A stretch of 64,000 nt of DNA from assembly GCA_905221605.1 (NCBI GenBank), contig CAJNDS010002083.1, positions 368,287 to 432,286 of the forward strand. Direction: 5' to 3'. Made by a program: the position numbers and the translations under genes. Within the stretch, counting starts at the first letter, position 1. Each line of letters begins with the position of its first letter. The DNA is from Symbiodinium natans (lineage: Eukaryota; Sar; Dinophyceae; Suessiales; Symbiodiniaceae). The notes under the pieces were generated by a model. It was not told the DNA's origin and did not search any database. It was given only the letters and a program-made list of their open reading frames with translations. Positions 1 to 10,983 of the stretch are shown here, in pieces.

Positions 1-234
1 GACGGGGAGCCGTGGGTTCGGGCTCGAATCTTCAGTTTCGGGGGGAGAAGTTGCAGGAAATCTGGAGCGGTAGCTAGAGACGGTGGGTGGCAGAGAGCTT
101 CACCCTGACCCAGCATTTAGCATGTCCTTCATCAGTATGCAGGTTGGACGATGAAACAGGTCGTGACGTGCGAAGTTGCACGCTTAAGTTTTAAAGGGGC
201 AGACGACACGGACAAACAAGCATGATGCTCCAAC

Positions 235-340
235 TATATACTTTGGGATGTTCCCCCTTGCACTAACAGTCCTCAGTAGGGATTCTAATAGGGGAGTAAT
301 ATAGTTCGTATAAAGGGGGGTGTTCCACCCCAATATATAC
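235..340. mobile_element. MITE-like palindromic element, family A copy 1
   Basis: An imperfect inverted repeat of about 92 bp with ends related to TTGGGATGTTCCCCCTT and its complement. It is flanked on both sides by TATATAC (235-241 and 334-340). Two better preserved copies are at 4594-4693 and 34568-34671. The right arm here has decayed (TGTTCCACCCC). The direct flanks look like a target-site duplication of a small non-autonomous DNA transposon. No coding capacity. Confidence 0.6.
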
Positions 341-612
341 CCACTACTGTGCTTCGGTGTGCTTCTTGTTTGTTCTTTTGGGTGAGAAGCTGTGGAGACG
401 TCTCAGGAGGAGGCGTGTACCTCAGGAGCTCGGCCCAGCGCAGTTTGGGCTTTGGGGGACTTTAGGGATGCTTTTGGGGTACATGGGCTGAGCAACCCTG
501 CCACGTGATCTGAATCTGGCCACGTCCATGCGCTTGTGTGGGAGAGACCTGGGCTCGCTGCCATGTTCTGTGTGTCCTGAGTCTCATACCCCTTACCCTT
601 CCGAAGCACCGC

Positions 613-750
613 ATGGAGCCTGGAGGACTCTTCTTCAAATACTCCGACATCAAGCTGGAGGAGAACATGGAAGCTTCCTTCAGCCTCAACTCTCCTGGAG
701 CAAACTGCAGCAGCAACAGTGCGTTTGGCCCCAACGAGTGCTGCCTCCAG
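613..750 (+). CDS. Candidate exon, Cys-containing, unrecognised protein
   Basis: An open segment starting at an ATG and reading MEPGGLFFKYSDIKLEENME, then continuing to a C-terminal NECCLQ that runs into CAG and a stop. Third positions are mostly G or C, as in the other exons of this window, and upstream sequence ends in AAG, so it could also begin at a splice acceptor. The protein family is not recognised. A Cys pair close to the exon end suggests an extracellular or lumenal protein. It could belong to the same gene as the following exons at 1.1-1.7 kb, but this cannot be shown. Confidence 0.4.
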
Positions 751-1081
751 TGACGCGGCTTGAACTGGGGGATCGCCGGAACTTCGTTGGGGCTCTCGAA
801 GCAGGAATGGTTCTATTTTCGAGGAAGAGACCACTCATGTGTCACAAAGCCAAGGGCTGCCACAGATCCCCTCAAACCCCAAAACTACCCCAAAACACAC
901 TACAAACCCTTGAAACCCTAAAGCCGTAGAAGCTCTCAACCTTGAGCCTTTGAAGCGTCACAACCCATCCTGACATACCGCAGTGAGAACTGTCTCAGCA
1001 TCAACCTATCAGGATACAGTATAGTAGGCAAGTCATCTCTTGACCGAAAGACACTGACACTCCGAGACCCACCCGTCCAAA

Positions 1082-1216
1082 CCCCAAGTTGAAGTCCACA
1101 TCAGGTTCGGCGTCGGCATCGACGCGACCGTGCATGCGGTGCTCCCAAAGGAGCTGACCAAGGATGCGGTGTCCTCGAGTGCTTTTCAGCATGCGGTCCT
1201 GTTGATTTCCGTGGGG
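1082..1216 (+). CDS. Candidate exon, unrecognised
   Basis: An open frame without ATG that reads VEVHIRFGVGIDATVHAVLP followed by KELTKDAV and ends at a TGA. The codon choice is GC-rich at the third position and the alternating hydrophobic pattern suggests beta-strands. It lies 330 bp upstream of the ML-domain exon in the same orientation and might be an earlier exon of that gene, but no family signature is visible. The exact splice sites are not defined. Confidence 0.3.
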
Positions 1217-1540
1217 TGATCAAGGAAAGCTGCTTAATAAAGAAATCTCAGGAACAGGCCGTGCGTGCTTCCTAGAATCAAAGCCCAAGTGGCAACGTCC
1301 CAGGTGATGACCACAAAAGTTTCAGCGTGGTATAAGGGGTGGATTCCCCTTTGGGACTCGATGACCTGCAAAATCTGCGGCGAGCCTTGCAACGCCTGCC
1401 CCTCCATTAGCCAGTACCTGCCCTCCGTGCCGCTCAGCTTTTGCAATGGCAGAGCCAGGAGGACAAGGCCTTTGTGTGCTTTGTGTACTTTGTGTGCTTG
1501 CAATCAGTGACTCAGTGCTGAGCCAAGGTTCCCGTGCCAG

Positions 1541-1720
1541 CCTCAACCCACGCCCGACTGCCCGATTCCGGCTGGATCGGTGAATGAAAAGGCCAGCGTG
1601 ACCCTACCGGTCGATGTGCAAAAGACGGTTGCCGGCAGTAAGGCCACTGTGACTTACTCCCTCACGCGTGCGGACGGCTCCATAGTGACCTCTGGCGAGA
1701 TCTTTGCCAAGGCTTCTTAG
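1541..1720 (+). CDS. ML (MD-2-related lipid-recognition / NPC2-like) domain, C-terminal exon
   Basis: After a splice-acceptor-like CCAG the frame reads PDCPIPAGSVNEKASVTLPV and continues through a beta-rich stretch containing YSLTRADGSIVTSGEIF to a TAG stop. The CPIPAG signature, an alternating hydrophobic strand, and a final strand after a 'DG' turn match the C-terminal half of ML/NPC2-type lipid-transfer domains (family knowledge). Such domains are small secreted or lysosomal beta-sandwiches that bind sterols or phospholipids. The N-terminal half, signal peptide and first disulphide Cys were not found and are expected in upstream exons. The reading stays open over about 60 codons with coding-like third positions. 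Confidence 0.6.
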   Translation, partial: PQPTPDCPIPAGSVNEKASVTLPVDVQKTVAGSKATVTYSLTRADGSIVTSGEIFAKAS

Positions 1721-2024
1721 CCTAGCAGCCTTCCAGAGCTCTGTTTCCGCGGATCCTGCGCTAGGGCCGCTACTAGAACGCTACTGGCGGGGCCGATTTT
1801 CCTGCGGATCTTGCAACCGCGTGCCGTGCGTGAAAAGAGGAATGCCAAAAAGGAACGGCCACAGTCACAGATGGGCATCAGCTTGTTGAGGTAGTGACAG
1901 GCAGTGAGTACCGATGCTTAAGCCACTAGGAGAGTGGGGTGCCTTCAGTGGCCCAAGTCTCCAAAAACAAAAATTCGTGGACTCGACCCAACTCCCTGGG
2001 GGCTCCTTTCTAAGCCACGGCCAG

Positions 2025-2363
2025 GATCTGATCAAGAAGGAAGCGTCCGCGCAGGAGAGGCCTTGCGAGGTGTTTTTGCATGGGGTTTAGGGTTTAGGGT
2101 TTAGTCCCTCAGGGCTACTGTGAGACCGCTAGGATCCGCTAGGACCTTGTCTCTCGTAGCGTGTTGCGGTCCCGCAGGAGCTTCCATTCCTACACCACCA
2201 CAGCGCAAGCCTAGTCTGACCTGCAGTCTGCCACCCAAAGCTTTATATAAGTTTTAGTGTACACAAAATTCAAGTCCAAAACCCCAAAGTCCTAAGTTCC
2301 ACACCCTGCCTCCCCTGACAGGACTCCCGCCGGCCCGAGGCGCAGCGAGTCCGCGAGGTGCCG
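2025..2363 (+). CDS. Two very short candidate exons
   Basis: 2025-2069 reads DLIKKEASAQERPCE between CCAG and GTGTTT. 2322-2363 reads DSRRPEAQRVREVP between ACAG and GTAAGAG, a good consensus donor. Both are charged and helix-prone. They are 42-45 nt long, which resembles other exons in this window, but such short segments can arise by chance. Between them lie a telomere-like array (about 2085-2105) and no other coding signal. Confidence 0.25.
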
Positions 2364-3062
2364 GTAAGAGCTCCTTTTTTTTGTTTTTTTAAGCTGGGTT
2401 TCGGGTTTAAAGCGGCCCCTGATACGCTCGAAGACTAGGGTACGTATGCCTCAACGAGGTCCTTACCTTGGGGATAGTGCGTTTACGTATGCTTTGGGAG
2501 TGTTATGGAACTGGAGAGTCTACAGGTAACATGTCGGCGTGCAGTCTTAAGGGGAAATAGAGGAAGTTTAGGGCTTAGGGGTGTCAGGGCTTCTGGGTTT
2601 TCATGTAGGGTGTGTGGATTTTGAAAGAAAGGGCGGTTGTTCTGAATTGGGCTTTTTCCTGGCTCCCCGACAATGTCGGGGCCCTGTTTCAAGTGATTAC
2701 CCAGAAAAGGGAGCCTCGATTTAGGATTTCACCTATGTTCCAAGTCACAAACCCCTAACCCTAAATCCTGAATCCTAAGCCTTCTACATAGAGGGACCCT
2801 AGTCACGAAAGCTAGCACAGCTAGGCTTGAGATTTCGAGGAAGCACGGGGAGGGAGGGAACACTTGTGCACCCTGGAGAGGGGGGGTGGGTGACTATTCA
2901 ATCTGTCAATAAAGGGGGAGGGGGAGCTCGATTGATTCTAGGAAGAATGCATCTGAGGCATTGTGAGGGTCACGCGGGGCATGATTCGGAGAAGTCCGCA
3001 TCTTCTCATGAGGCTAGACATGTCGGGGCTTTAGGGTGTTTATGAACACTCGACTCAGGGCT

Positions 3063-3520
3063 TGACTTGTGAGGGTGGTGGTGGTGGTGGTGGTGGTGTG
3101 TGCAGGTGTGCGATGTCGGTACATGGTGGTGGAGTGTGACTTTAGGGAACTTCTCAAGTGAAGGCGGAGACGAAGCAGAAAAGGGTCGACGAGCACATGC
3201 GCAGCGCCTGCAACCTCCATGCGCACTCCATCCTCATGCCGTGCCCCTGGAAAAGTGGAGAAGATCGGGGTGCGGGTGTAGGGTTTTAGGGTCTAGGAGT
3301 CAGGGTTCAGGGTTTAAAGGGTTCAGCGTTTAAGGCTTCCAGGGTCTGGGGCTACATACGGTGTCTTATAAATATTGATGCGTGTAGATATTGTGTGTGT
3401 GTGCTTCTCGAATGAAAACAGCAATAAGCGACACCCGACTGCACATCACTGAAATGGGGCTAAGACGGGTGACAAGACCCCAGTGGGTTTAGGGTTTCGC
3501 GCGCGCGCGCGCGCGCGCGC

Positions 3521-3586
<66 letters not shown>

Positions 3587-3600
3587 GTGCGTGTCTCACT
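3063..3600. repeat. Microsatellites: GGT tract, then alternating GC and TG tracts
   Basis: A GGT/GTG tract near 3073-3098, and at about 3498-3592 a (CG)n run that passes directly into a (TG)n run of roughly 70 bp. The CG/TG combination is Z-DNA-prone. Open frames across it (poly-CV or HT) are repeat products and are not genes. Confidence 0.9.
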
Positions 3601-4372
3601 CTCTTTCTCTCTCTGTGTTTCAGTTGGCAGCGTTCCAAGAAAGATTATACCGCAGATCTGCGAGAGATTCTCTTTCTCTAACACTGGTCACTAGTCCCCC
3701 TCCTGATCCCCTACCCCAACCCTACACCTCATAAAGCCTACAAGTTTCGCACCTCCCCAAGGCTCCGAAATGTGGACCTAGAGGAGGACGGCCGGGGCCT
3801 ACCTTGGGTTTGAGGGGCGAGAGAGCTTCCTGTCGTTTAGGGTTTACGATCAGTGCGCGGGCTTTGCACCAGATTCGGAGCCCTCAAGACCCCCCCCAGC
3901 CCCTGAAAACCTCCCCAAAACACCCCTTATAAGCCCTTATAAGCCCCATAAGCCCTGAAAAGCCCTTCTTAGCCCCAATAAGCCCTTGCAGCCTTCTCGC
4001 CCAGATGTTCGGCTCAGGCCCGACCACCGTTTCCAGGCTCCTGTCATCGTTCGCCTTCCTGTCCATGCCGGGAGCTGTGCTGTTGCTGGTACTTTATGTT
4101 GTAGTTATGACGGTTACTCTTGGGTGATTCTTGGGTATTTCTTGGGCATTTGTTGGGTTATTCTTGGGTTGTTCTTGGGCTATGCTTGGTCTATTCTTGG
4201 GTTATTCTTGGGTTATTCTTAGGTTATTCTTGGGTTATTATTGGGTTATTCTTCTGACTGCGCCATTCTTCTCCTTGCTGTTGTCGCTGTCGTTGCCCGC
4301 GCCATCCGCCATCCTAAGCCCCAAATCGTTACTTGTCCGACATGTTTCAGACCCTCTGACACACTACAGTAG
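3157..4372 (+). CDS. Multi-exon candidate membrane protein
   Basis: Three exon-like segments on the same strand. 3157-3258 reads VKAETKQKRVDEHMRSACNL after a CAAG acceptor. 3992-4124 follows a GCAG acceptor and contains MFGSGPTTVSRLL and then a hydrophobic helix with SMPGAVLLLVLYVVVMTV. 4256-4372 contains a second hydrophobic helix, AILLLAVVAVVARAI, followed by a basic segment and VTCPTC. Two membrane spans and a cytosolic-like CxxC tail suggest a membrane protein. The family is not recognised. The interval between the last two exons is a minisatellite (4110-4255), which is expected to be intronic. Gene ends and exact splice sites are not defined. Confidence 0.4.
4110..4255. repeat. Minisatellite, TTATTCTTGGG-type units
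   Basis: Tandem, slightly variable 11-15 bp units built on TTCTTGGGTTA. They lie between two exon-like segments that each encode a hydrophobic helix. All frames read Gly/Trp/Leu-rich peptides, which I regard as repeat translation. Confidence 0.85.
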
Positions 4373-4584
4373 CATTCTACCGGAAAAAATATGTCCATCT
4401 TCCTGCAAAAGGAAGCCTCACACTTCTCAACGGCTAAACTCAGGTTTAGTTGGTAGTGCTCTAACAAGTTAAGAACTAGGCCTCGTACTGATCTACGTAC
4501 CATCGAAACGTCGCGGCATGTTCCACTTCCCAAGTCAGCACGAAGTATGTCGCATGCCGAACCAAAACCCCAAACCCCAAGACC

Positions 4585-4702
4585 CCTAAACTTCGGGATG
4601 TCCCCCCTTATACTAACAGTCCATAATAAGAATTGTCATAGGAGGTACTATAATCCCTGTTCAGGACTGTGAGTATAAGTTGGAACATCCCAACCTAAAC
4701 TT
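4585..4702. mobile_element. MITE-like palindromic element, family A copy 2
   Basis: A 100-bp inverted repeat (4594-4693) whose arms read GGGATGTCCCCCCTTATACT and the near-complement ending GGAACATCCC. The flanks are an exact 9-bp direct repeat CCTAAACTT (4585-4593 and 4694-4702). The target is a degenerate telomere-like sequence. A 7-9 bp duplication would fit Mutator-like or hAT-like transposases; no transposase is visible. Confidence 0.75.
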
Positions 4703-4785
4703 TTGAAGCCCTTCTGGTTACACCCCAGGCACCACACCTTCAACCTGCCCGAAGGGGGCCTGGACCTTCCGGAGTGAGGGCCTCA

Positions 4786-5145
4786 GCGGTTTAGGGTTTA
4801 GGGTTTAGGGGCCTTAGGTGCCACGGAACTTTTGGGAGCTTGAGGTCTGAAAGGCTTGCAAGGGGGCTTTCACAAGGCTCAGGGCTTTTTGGGGGGCTTT
4901 TGAGGGGGCGAGTGGTAGTTTTAGGGACAATTTTGGCTTTGGTTGTTTGCGAGTTTTAAGGATTCGGGGCCGGAACTTTTCTGAATCAGCCTGCCATCAG
5001 GCCGGAGCTTTTTGAGATCTATCATCGCCACCGCCGTCATCTTGTAGGCCGGGCTTCGATCCGCAGCTGCCAGGCTACACCAATATACACCAATCAGGTT
5101 TAGGGTTTAGGGTTTAGGGTTTAGGGTTTAGAGTTTAGGGTGGTT
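4786..5145. repeat. Interstitial telomere-like arrays (TTTAGGG)n
   Basis: Short arrays at about 4788-4811 and 5098-5141, with degenerate TTTAGGG and TTTTGGGGG words between them. There is no coding signal in the interval. Confidence 0.9.
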
Positions 5146-5322
5146 CCTTGGAAAAGTGGTGTTCCTCAGAGTTCAGGGATTGGTTTTCATGGTGATATGG
5201 GCTGCAATGGTTTGCAGAAGTTTGCAGAGACTTGGCGCACAAACTCACACTTTCAGAAAAGAACGCATCTTGGGTTGCAAGACTGCACAAACACGCAGGG
5301 CGAAACAAGCAACGGTGGCTAG

Positions 5323-6647
5323 TGGAGCAGACAGTGCCTTGAGCTCGCGTGGCCAACAGCCCATCTTGCGGACGCGCTTTTCAACCCCCATGAACCTTCA
5401 GCCAGTCACTGCTTCTTCGCAGTGGATCTCCTGCTAGTCGAAGATCCTCAACTCATCCAAGCTCTAAGACCGAGTGCGGGCTTGGCCACACTAACTACTG
5501 GGGATTTCTTTGAAATCCTCAAGCCCTGTCTCCGCTTGACGCAGGCTGGTTTGATACACGGATGGAGAAGAAGGAGCTCTCACCTCAGTTTTCAGCCCTG
5601 CAAGCTTTTGGCTCTAAATTATAGCCCTGTAGAAGACCTGAGTCTACAGAAGACGCCTGTCAGCTCTACACGAAAATGTGCCCCTGGACACCCTGGATGG
5701 CTTTCGAGCATCGTTCCTCAGGTATCGGAACTTTAACTCGGTCTTGCAGACGGTGCACGAGCAGTTCTCGGCACTGGATGCGGTGCTCCCCTCGGCTCAG
5801 AATGCAAGGGTTCAGGGATGTTGCGGGTTTCGGGTGTTCAGCTGCCGTGGCTTGAAGTGTCGCTCTGCTGAATCAAAGGAATCATGGTTCCAGAATTGAC
5901 GGTGATGGTTTGAAGTTAAAGTTGCGCAAAGTGGTCTTGGAGTAAGAACCTCCACCCTGGAAGTATGATGAGCCCTGCGAAAGTGCCTTGACAATTCCTA
6001 CATTGGCACAATGTTGAGTGTCTTGTCAGAATGTGAGGCCAGTTCCATCGACACGGCAGAGTTCGAGTGGGGCTCCATTGGAGGCTTGTTTCTTGTGGAG
6101 ATTGTACAGAACTCGAATCTGAAGCTTGAAGGGTTTGGAGATCATGATTTGGGTTTGTGTGCCATAGGGTTGATAGCATGGCTCCTAACATGTATATTCT
6201 CTAGACGTGAGTAGACTAGACTCGACAGCCAACGCTGTGTGGTGGATCCGCATGCTCGGCGACTTCAGTCGGAGGCGATGTCCACAATGCCGGTCGCTAT
6301 TGCGTGGTTGGCACGGGCCTTGGGAGACCTCCTCAAGAGGCCCGTGCAGCTCAACTCATGTAGTTGCTGCAGGTGAGCAATGTTGGGAGCCTCTCCAGAG
6401 AAGCGAATCAAATCTTCCCCTTTGCCCTTGGCAACGCCCAACCGAGCGGAGTCGGGGGGTGGGAGCTGTGCAGCCGAGGCCGGAAACGTTCGGAGGCGCA
6501 CCGGCTCACGGTGCAGGGTTTGATAAGCCCGGTATAGCTTCAGAGTATGCGCATTTGTGAGTTCTAGAATATCTGAACGGATTCCGATTCTGAGAACAGT
6601 TGAGTTGAGGGGTGTCTGGGGCGCCTTGGTTCAGGGTCAAAAGTCAG

Positions 6648-6702
<55 letters not shown>

Positions 6703-7200
6703 GAAGAAGAAGAGCGAGAGCGAGAGACAGACAATCGGTGAGCTTGATCGCTTGAGCTAAACGGGTTGCGGCTTGTCAAGAGAATTGCAGCAGGTCACTT
6801 GCTGCGAAGATAGAGAGCTGCCCGTCGGTGTTGCTGCACCAGCGTACCTTGCGAGAGCAATCCCAACCGGGATGATGCTGTTTTGTGCATCCACAGGCCG
6901 AACGTGGAGAGATCACAAGTGTCACGGAGGACCTAAGCAGCAGTCATGCTAGCTTCGGCTTCTTGCGCTTGCCATCACTGCGCATCCCCTGGTGGCAAGG
7001 GCTTGCTGAGGTTTGCTCCACACAGTCGACATTCCAGCCTCATGCTGCCAGGACAAGTCTGGTGCAACATGGGTGGAGCTCAACGTGCAGCTGCTGCAAG
7101 TCACGGTGCGCGGGCGCTATGCCCGGGGCCAATTCGCGCGCTCAGGGCATATTGGTGCGGTCCATGACGTTTTGGTCACCACGACCAGCCTCCAAACATC
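5323..7200 (+). CDS. Multi-exon candidate gene, unrecognised
   Basis: Five same-strand segments look coding. 5323-5544 is open from a stop and reads ...WPTAHLADALFNPHE... and TTGDFFEILKPCLRLTQAG before GCTGG. 5650-5807 reads RLSALHENVPLDTLDGFRAS, then FNSVLQTVHEQFSALDAVLP. 6011-6130 contains SIDTAEFEWGSIGGLFLVEI. 6269-6372 reads SEAMSTMPVAIAWLARALGD between TTCAG and a consensus GTGAGC donor. 7013-7200 reads SGATWVELNVQLLQVTVRGR and then GHIGAVHDVLVTTTSL. The protein is mostly helical with a beta-rich C-terminal part. I do not recognise the family. A GA microsatellite lies between the last two exons and telomere-like arrays follow the last. Confidence 0.4.
6653..6698. repeat. (GA)n microsatellite
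   Basis: About 20 GA dinucleotides in a presumed intron. Frames through it (Arg-Glu or Ser-Leu runs) are artefacts. Confidence 0.95.
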
Positions 7201-7264
7201 TGCATGGCCCAGGACCACCTTTCAGCCCAAGCCCCGAACTCTGAAGGTCCCCCATGGCCCTAGA

Positions 7265-7505
7265 ACCCGAAACCCTAAACCCTAAACCCTAAACTCTAAA
7301 CCCTAAACCCTAAACCCTTAAGCCGAGGTCACCCCCCTCGAGGAGGACACCTCTGGGCACGCGGACTTCCGGGACATCCTCCGATTGCGAGGCCGCGAGG
7401 CGAAGACGGTGCAGTGCCAGGAGCTCAGAGGATCGCTCAGAACTGTTCGGGGTTTAGGGTTTAGGGTTAAGGGTTTAGGGTTTAGGGTTTAGGGTTTAGG
7501 GTTCC
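7265..7505. repeat. Opposed telomere-like arrays
   Basis: A CCCTAAA array (7268-7320) and a TTTAGGG array (7449-7502) face each other across about 130 bp. The enclosed piece has GAGGAGGACACC and GAGGCGAAGACG words that read as acidic codons, so a tiny exon is possible. No splice pattern is certain. Confidence 0.85.
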
Positions 7506-8559
7506 CTTACAATATAGGTAACTGTTTAGAGTTGAGAGTACTAATGCAGGGTTCCTTTACAATATAGGTCACCTTTTCATGGTGGAATCCCTTGTAAGAC
7601 GGATCCGCCGAAATGTAGTTTCACGGGTTCTGCAAGTGCAGTGTTGTGTCTGAAAAATGAGTCAGTATTCTTTTCTATTTTCGTTTTTCGTTACTTCTCT
7701 TACTATGATTATGGCACATGATTACGGTCTTTTTCAATTCCTCAGATCATCACTTTAGCCCAAAAGGGTTTTGGTTTTAGGATTTTAAGGAGAGGGTTTC
7801 GGGGACATCGTCTGCTTCTTGAATCTTGCATGGCACAATACGGCGACTTTCCATGGACTTGCTCTTCACCTGCCGCAAACTATCGTGCGCCGCGTGATGT
7901 TCGCTGCTCAAGTAAGTGTTGATGCTGCTTGCTGCTCGGTTTCACTGCTGAAGGTTGCTGTTCAAGGCATCAGGGGCTGGCCCTGGCACGAATGCCTGTC
8001 TGCGCAGAGGCTAGCGAATTCCTGGGAAACTGAACACCCGCTGGAATCTGAACTCAACAACTTGGGGCGTGTGGTTTCTGAGGCAGATGTGAGGTTCACA
8101 GTGGTCCGGACGAGCATCAGAAACATCTGTGGCAAAAGACTGAAGATTGTGCAGGTGCAAGTCGTGCAAGTCCACGGCGTTCTGCCTTGCCTTGCGGTTA
8201 GCTAGATGGAAATCTCCAACGCTGTCTGAACGAGGAGCTTTCTTGTGCGACCGAAGTTTATGTGGCGAATCGTTCGGGCATGTTAGGAAAAATGGAATGG
8301 CATTCATGAGATTTTTCCGCACACCGACCTTCGAATTGGTGCAGTTGTGCAACGGTTTATGTGCCTTGCTCTTGTATGCGCAATTGACATTGCCGGCTTG
8401 CATGCTGCTCAAAGTGCCTCTCTAGCGAATGTGCCAACATGCACGGTTGCGTCCGGTCGATGAGAGCACGATTCTGGCAAAGAGCAGCAGGCACCAGACC
8501 AACCAAGTGGAAGGTTCACTTCGGGCACGCTGGGTTGTCCCTGGCATTGGTCATCAGGC

Positions 8560-9881
8560 ATGCATGATATCGTTGCCGCGGCAGGGAGCGGGCCATGCTG
8601 CGGCCTGCTGACAGCTTCAAAAGAGCTGCTTTTCTTAGCTTCTCCCACAAATCCCTTCAAAATCAAGTCCTTGCAACGAAACCCAAGGCTTTCCCATCGG
8701 CGAGCCAGTATGAAAGAGTGCAGGACGTCCACAGCATTGCTGAAATGCTTGTCGGATGCCGTTCATGCTAATGAGGTTGATGGGAGCGTGATCGGTGCAG
8801 CCATGCAGACTTGCGGCCACAACTACTGGTGAGAGACACTTATGCAGGTCTATGACAAAGCAGTTTATCTTGACATTGAATTTGGTTGCGTTGAAAGGGC
8901 CATCCTCGTCAACGCTATGGCAGCCTGCTTGCAGCACTCCGCTGCTGTCCGACAGAGCTGTTAGCACGCAAGGATCGAGCTCTTAGTTTGAGCAGGCATT
9001 CCTGGAAGCAAATGCCGTTGCAATTTTCCGAGCTGAACTACCAATGTATGATTGGGGCTGCTTTCAGAGTCTGCGCTGAAGTCGGTGAGCAGGCGCTGCC
9101 GTGGGCAGAAGAGATTCTTAGCTGGTGCAAGAAGCAGACGCATACCATCACCGCATTTGAGTATGGACCCCTTCTGGTGCTCTTTGAGCAGTGCAGGCAG
9201 CGCGATCGAGTGGACAGGCTGTTGTTTAAGATTATACAGACAAAGGGGCAGTCTCTGAATGAAGTCCATCTTGGCAGTCTAATCAATGCCGCAGGCAGCG
9301 ACTGGAAAAGAGTTGAGACGATCTGGGACCTGCTGGTGAACCAGTCATCGTTGAAACCAAATATCATCTGCTACAGAGCTCGGAGTAAGGCACATCTTCT
9401 GGCAGGAAGGCCAGCCACAGCTGCAAAGATCATACGAGACATAGGTGCAGCTGGAATGCCAACCGATTCTGCGCGGACAGTAACAACGCACCTTCAAGCG
9501 ATGTTGATCGTATCCCATGCAGAGCTCACTAAAGCCAACAAGCGGCAGTTGAAAAAGTGTCTATCTGTCGCAGGGGATGTTGATCTGAGCGAGGCTGGCA
9601 AAGGACTTGCGGCCAAGTTGAAACAGCTGATCAAAGTGGCAGAGAAGCTGCTGTCGAATCCTTCTTCTTTGCGCTTTGCCGACTTGCTTGTCCTTCAGTT
9701 TGCTCAGGAAGGCGCAATGGGGAGTTGGCCCCAATATGCAGCCGGCTCTAAGTATCTGGCCAAAGAGGAGTCTGAGAGGGAGAAAGTACGAGCCTTCCCT
9801 TGCCGTAGATTGAGATTTTTGATCAGATGCAAAGCAGTAAGCGACTGGAAAAGGCATCCCGCCAAGACGACTAGAACTTAA
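8560..9881 (+). CDS. Pentatricopeptide-repeat-like protein, frame interrupted
   Basis: The longest non-repeat open frame of the region (8988-9881, about 297 residues, apparent TTG start) is helical with PPR-like pairs. Examples are LNYQCMIGAAFRVCAE, EYGPLLVLFEQCRQRDRVDR, LGSLINAAGSDWKRVETIWD, and a third ending RPATAAKIIRDI. PPR proteins are mostly organelle-targeted RNA-binding proteins (family knowledge). The same helical pattern continues upstream: in one frame TSTALLKCLSDAVHANEVDG runs to an in-frame TGA at 8830, then ETLMQVYDKAVYLDIEFG and ILVNAMAACLQHSAAVRQSC to a TAG at 8962. The main frame is joined only by a one-base frame change near 8955 (ELLARKDRALSLS precedes it). The TGA follows TACTGG and may be a mutated Trp codon. 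So this is either a decaying copy or a gene with introns I cannot resolve. The C-terminus is basic and is followed by AATAAA. Confidence 0.6.
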
Positions 9882-9889
9882 ATAAAGGA

Positions 9890-10960
9890 AGTCCCAGTCA
9901 GATGAGAGTGTTACCACAAGAGTCCTGGCAGCGTTCCAGGTCGCATAGGCTGCCTGTGCGTGATAGTGATATGGCTGATTGCCAGTGTTCTTGTCGATAG
10001 TCTCTCTGTTTACCACCCAGACCCTATTTCGATAAACCCCAAGACCTTACTTCTACTTTGGCCTAAAGGCTGAAAGCCAATCATGTGTTTCAAGCCCTCA
10101 ATACCCTCAAGCTGCCCAAGCTGAAGCAGCCGATCTCCGCCTTGCTCCCTATTTTGAGGTGCCGCCCTGCTCTCCACGGACCTGGCGCCTGGGTTGCACC
10201 CCCCAACCCCCCCTGAGGCATCTCGAACTCCAATAACCTCTGAATAACAATGCCTCGACCCGGAAGTGCGAGCGGTACGCTACTGTAGTGTCTTGCAGGG
10301 TGCCCTAAACACGAGGGGCCACTTAGCGACCTGGCCATCTCTGTGCAGTCAATTGGCTGAGGAACCCTTAAACAAATAGATGCGCGTCAACCCTAAACCC
10401 TAAACCTGAAACCCTAAAACCCGACTGGACAAAGTGCGGAACCCTACCCACTCAGTTGAATTCTTAGGCTCCAAGCACCGAAGCCCTAAACTTACAAGCC
10501 CTTGCGACAAGGGCTCAGGAGACGAGCCCAGGAGCTCCGATGTTGGGTCGGGCTTAGGAGGGTCGAGGATGGATTGGCTGTTTCAACATGTGCTGCGTAT
10601 AAAGAATGCGACCCTGAGCTTGCAGCCCCAAAAAGCGAGGGGTTCGGACCTCGAGGGGGTGTCGGGTTCATAGGACTTTTGCATGTTGATGGTGTTTGCA
10701 GGGGTTTACAATGTAGGGCGCAGGCCTAAGCCCTGAAGCTCAGGTGAAGGTGAGGGAGCTCCTGTCCTTCCCCTTCAGGACGGGGAGTGTTCAGGGCTTG
10801 GGGTTGAGGAGCTTGGGGATGTGAGGATTGTCGAGAAGACCTTCCGAGGGGATTCAGGGGATTCCAGGGCTTTCACATGCTTTCGCGTTTTCTGCAGTAG
10901 TAGTCATTCTAGGGATGCTCATGCTGAGGGTCGAGGGGTTGGTCAGGTGGGTTGACTAGG
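9890..10960. other. Spacer without supported gene
   Basis: No exon pattern is convincing on either strand. Degenerate CCCTAAA words lie at about 10391-10415 and elsewhere. An ORF on the minus strand at 10090-10338 has no coding-like codon pattern. Confidence 0.5.
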
Positions 10961-10983
10961 CTCCGGGTTGACTCTGTGTTTCG

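Noticed and set aside
3460-3734. ORFs with poly-(His-Thr) or poly-(Cys-Val) on both strands
   Set aside because: They are translations of the CG/TG microsatellite.
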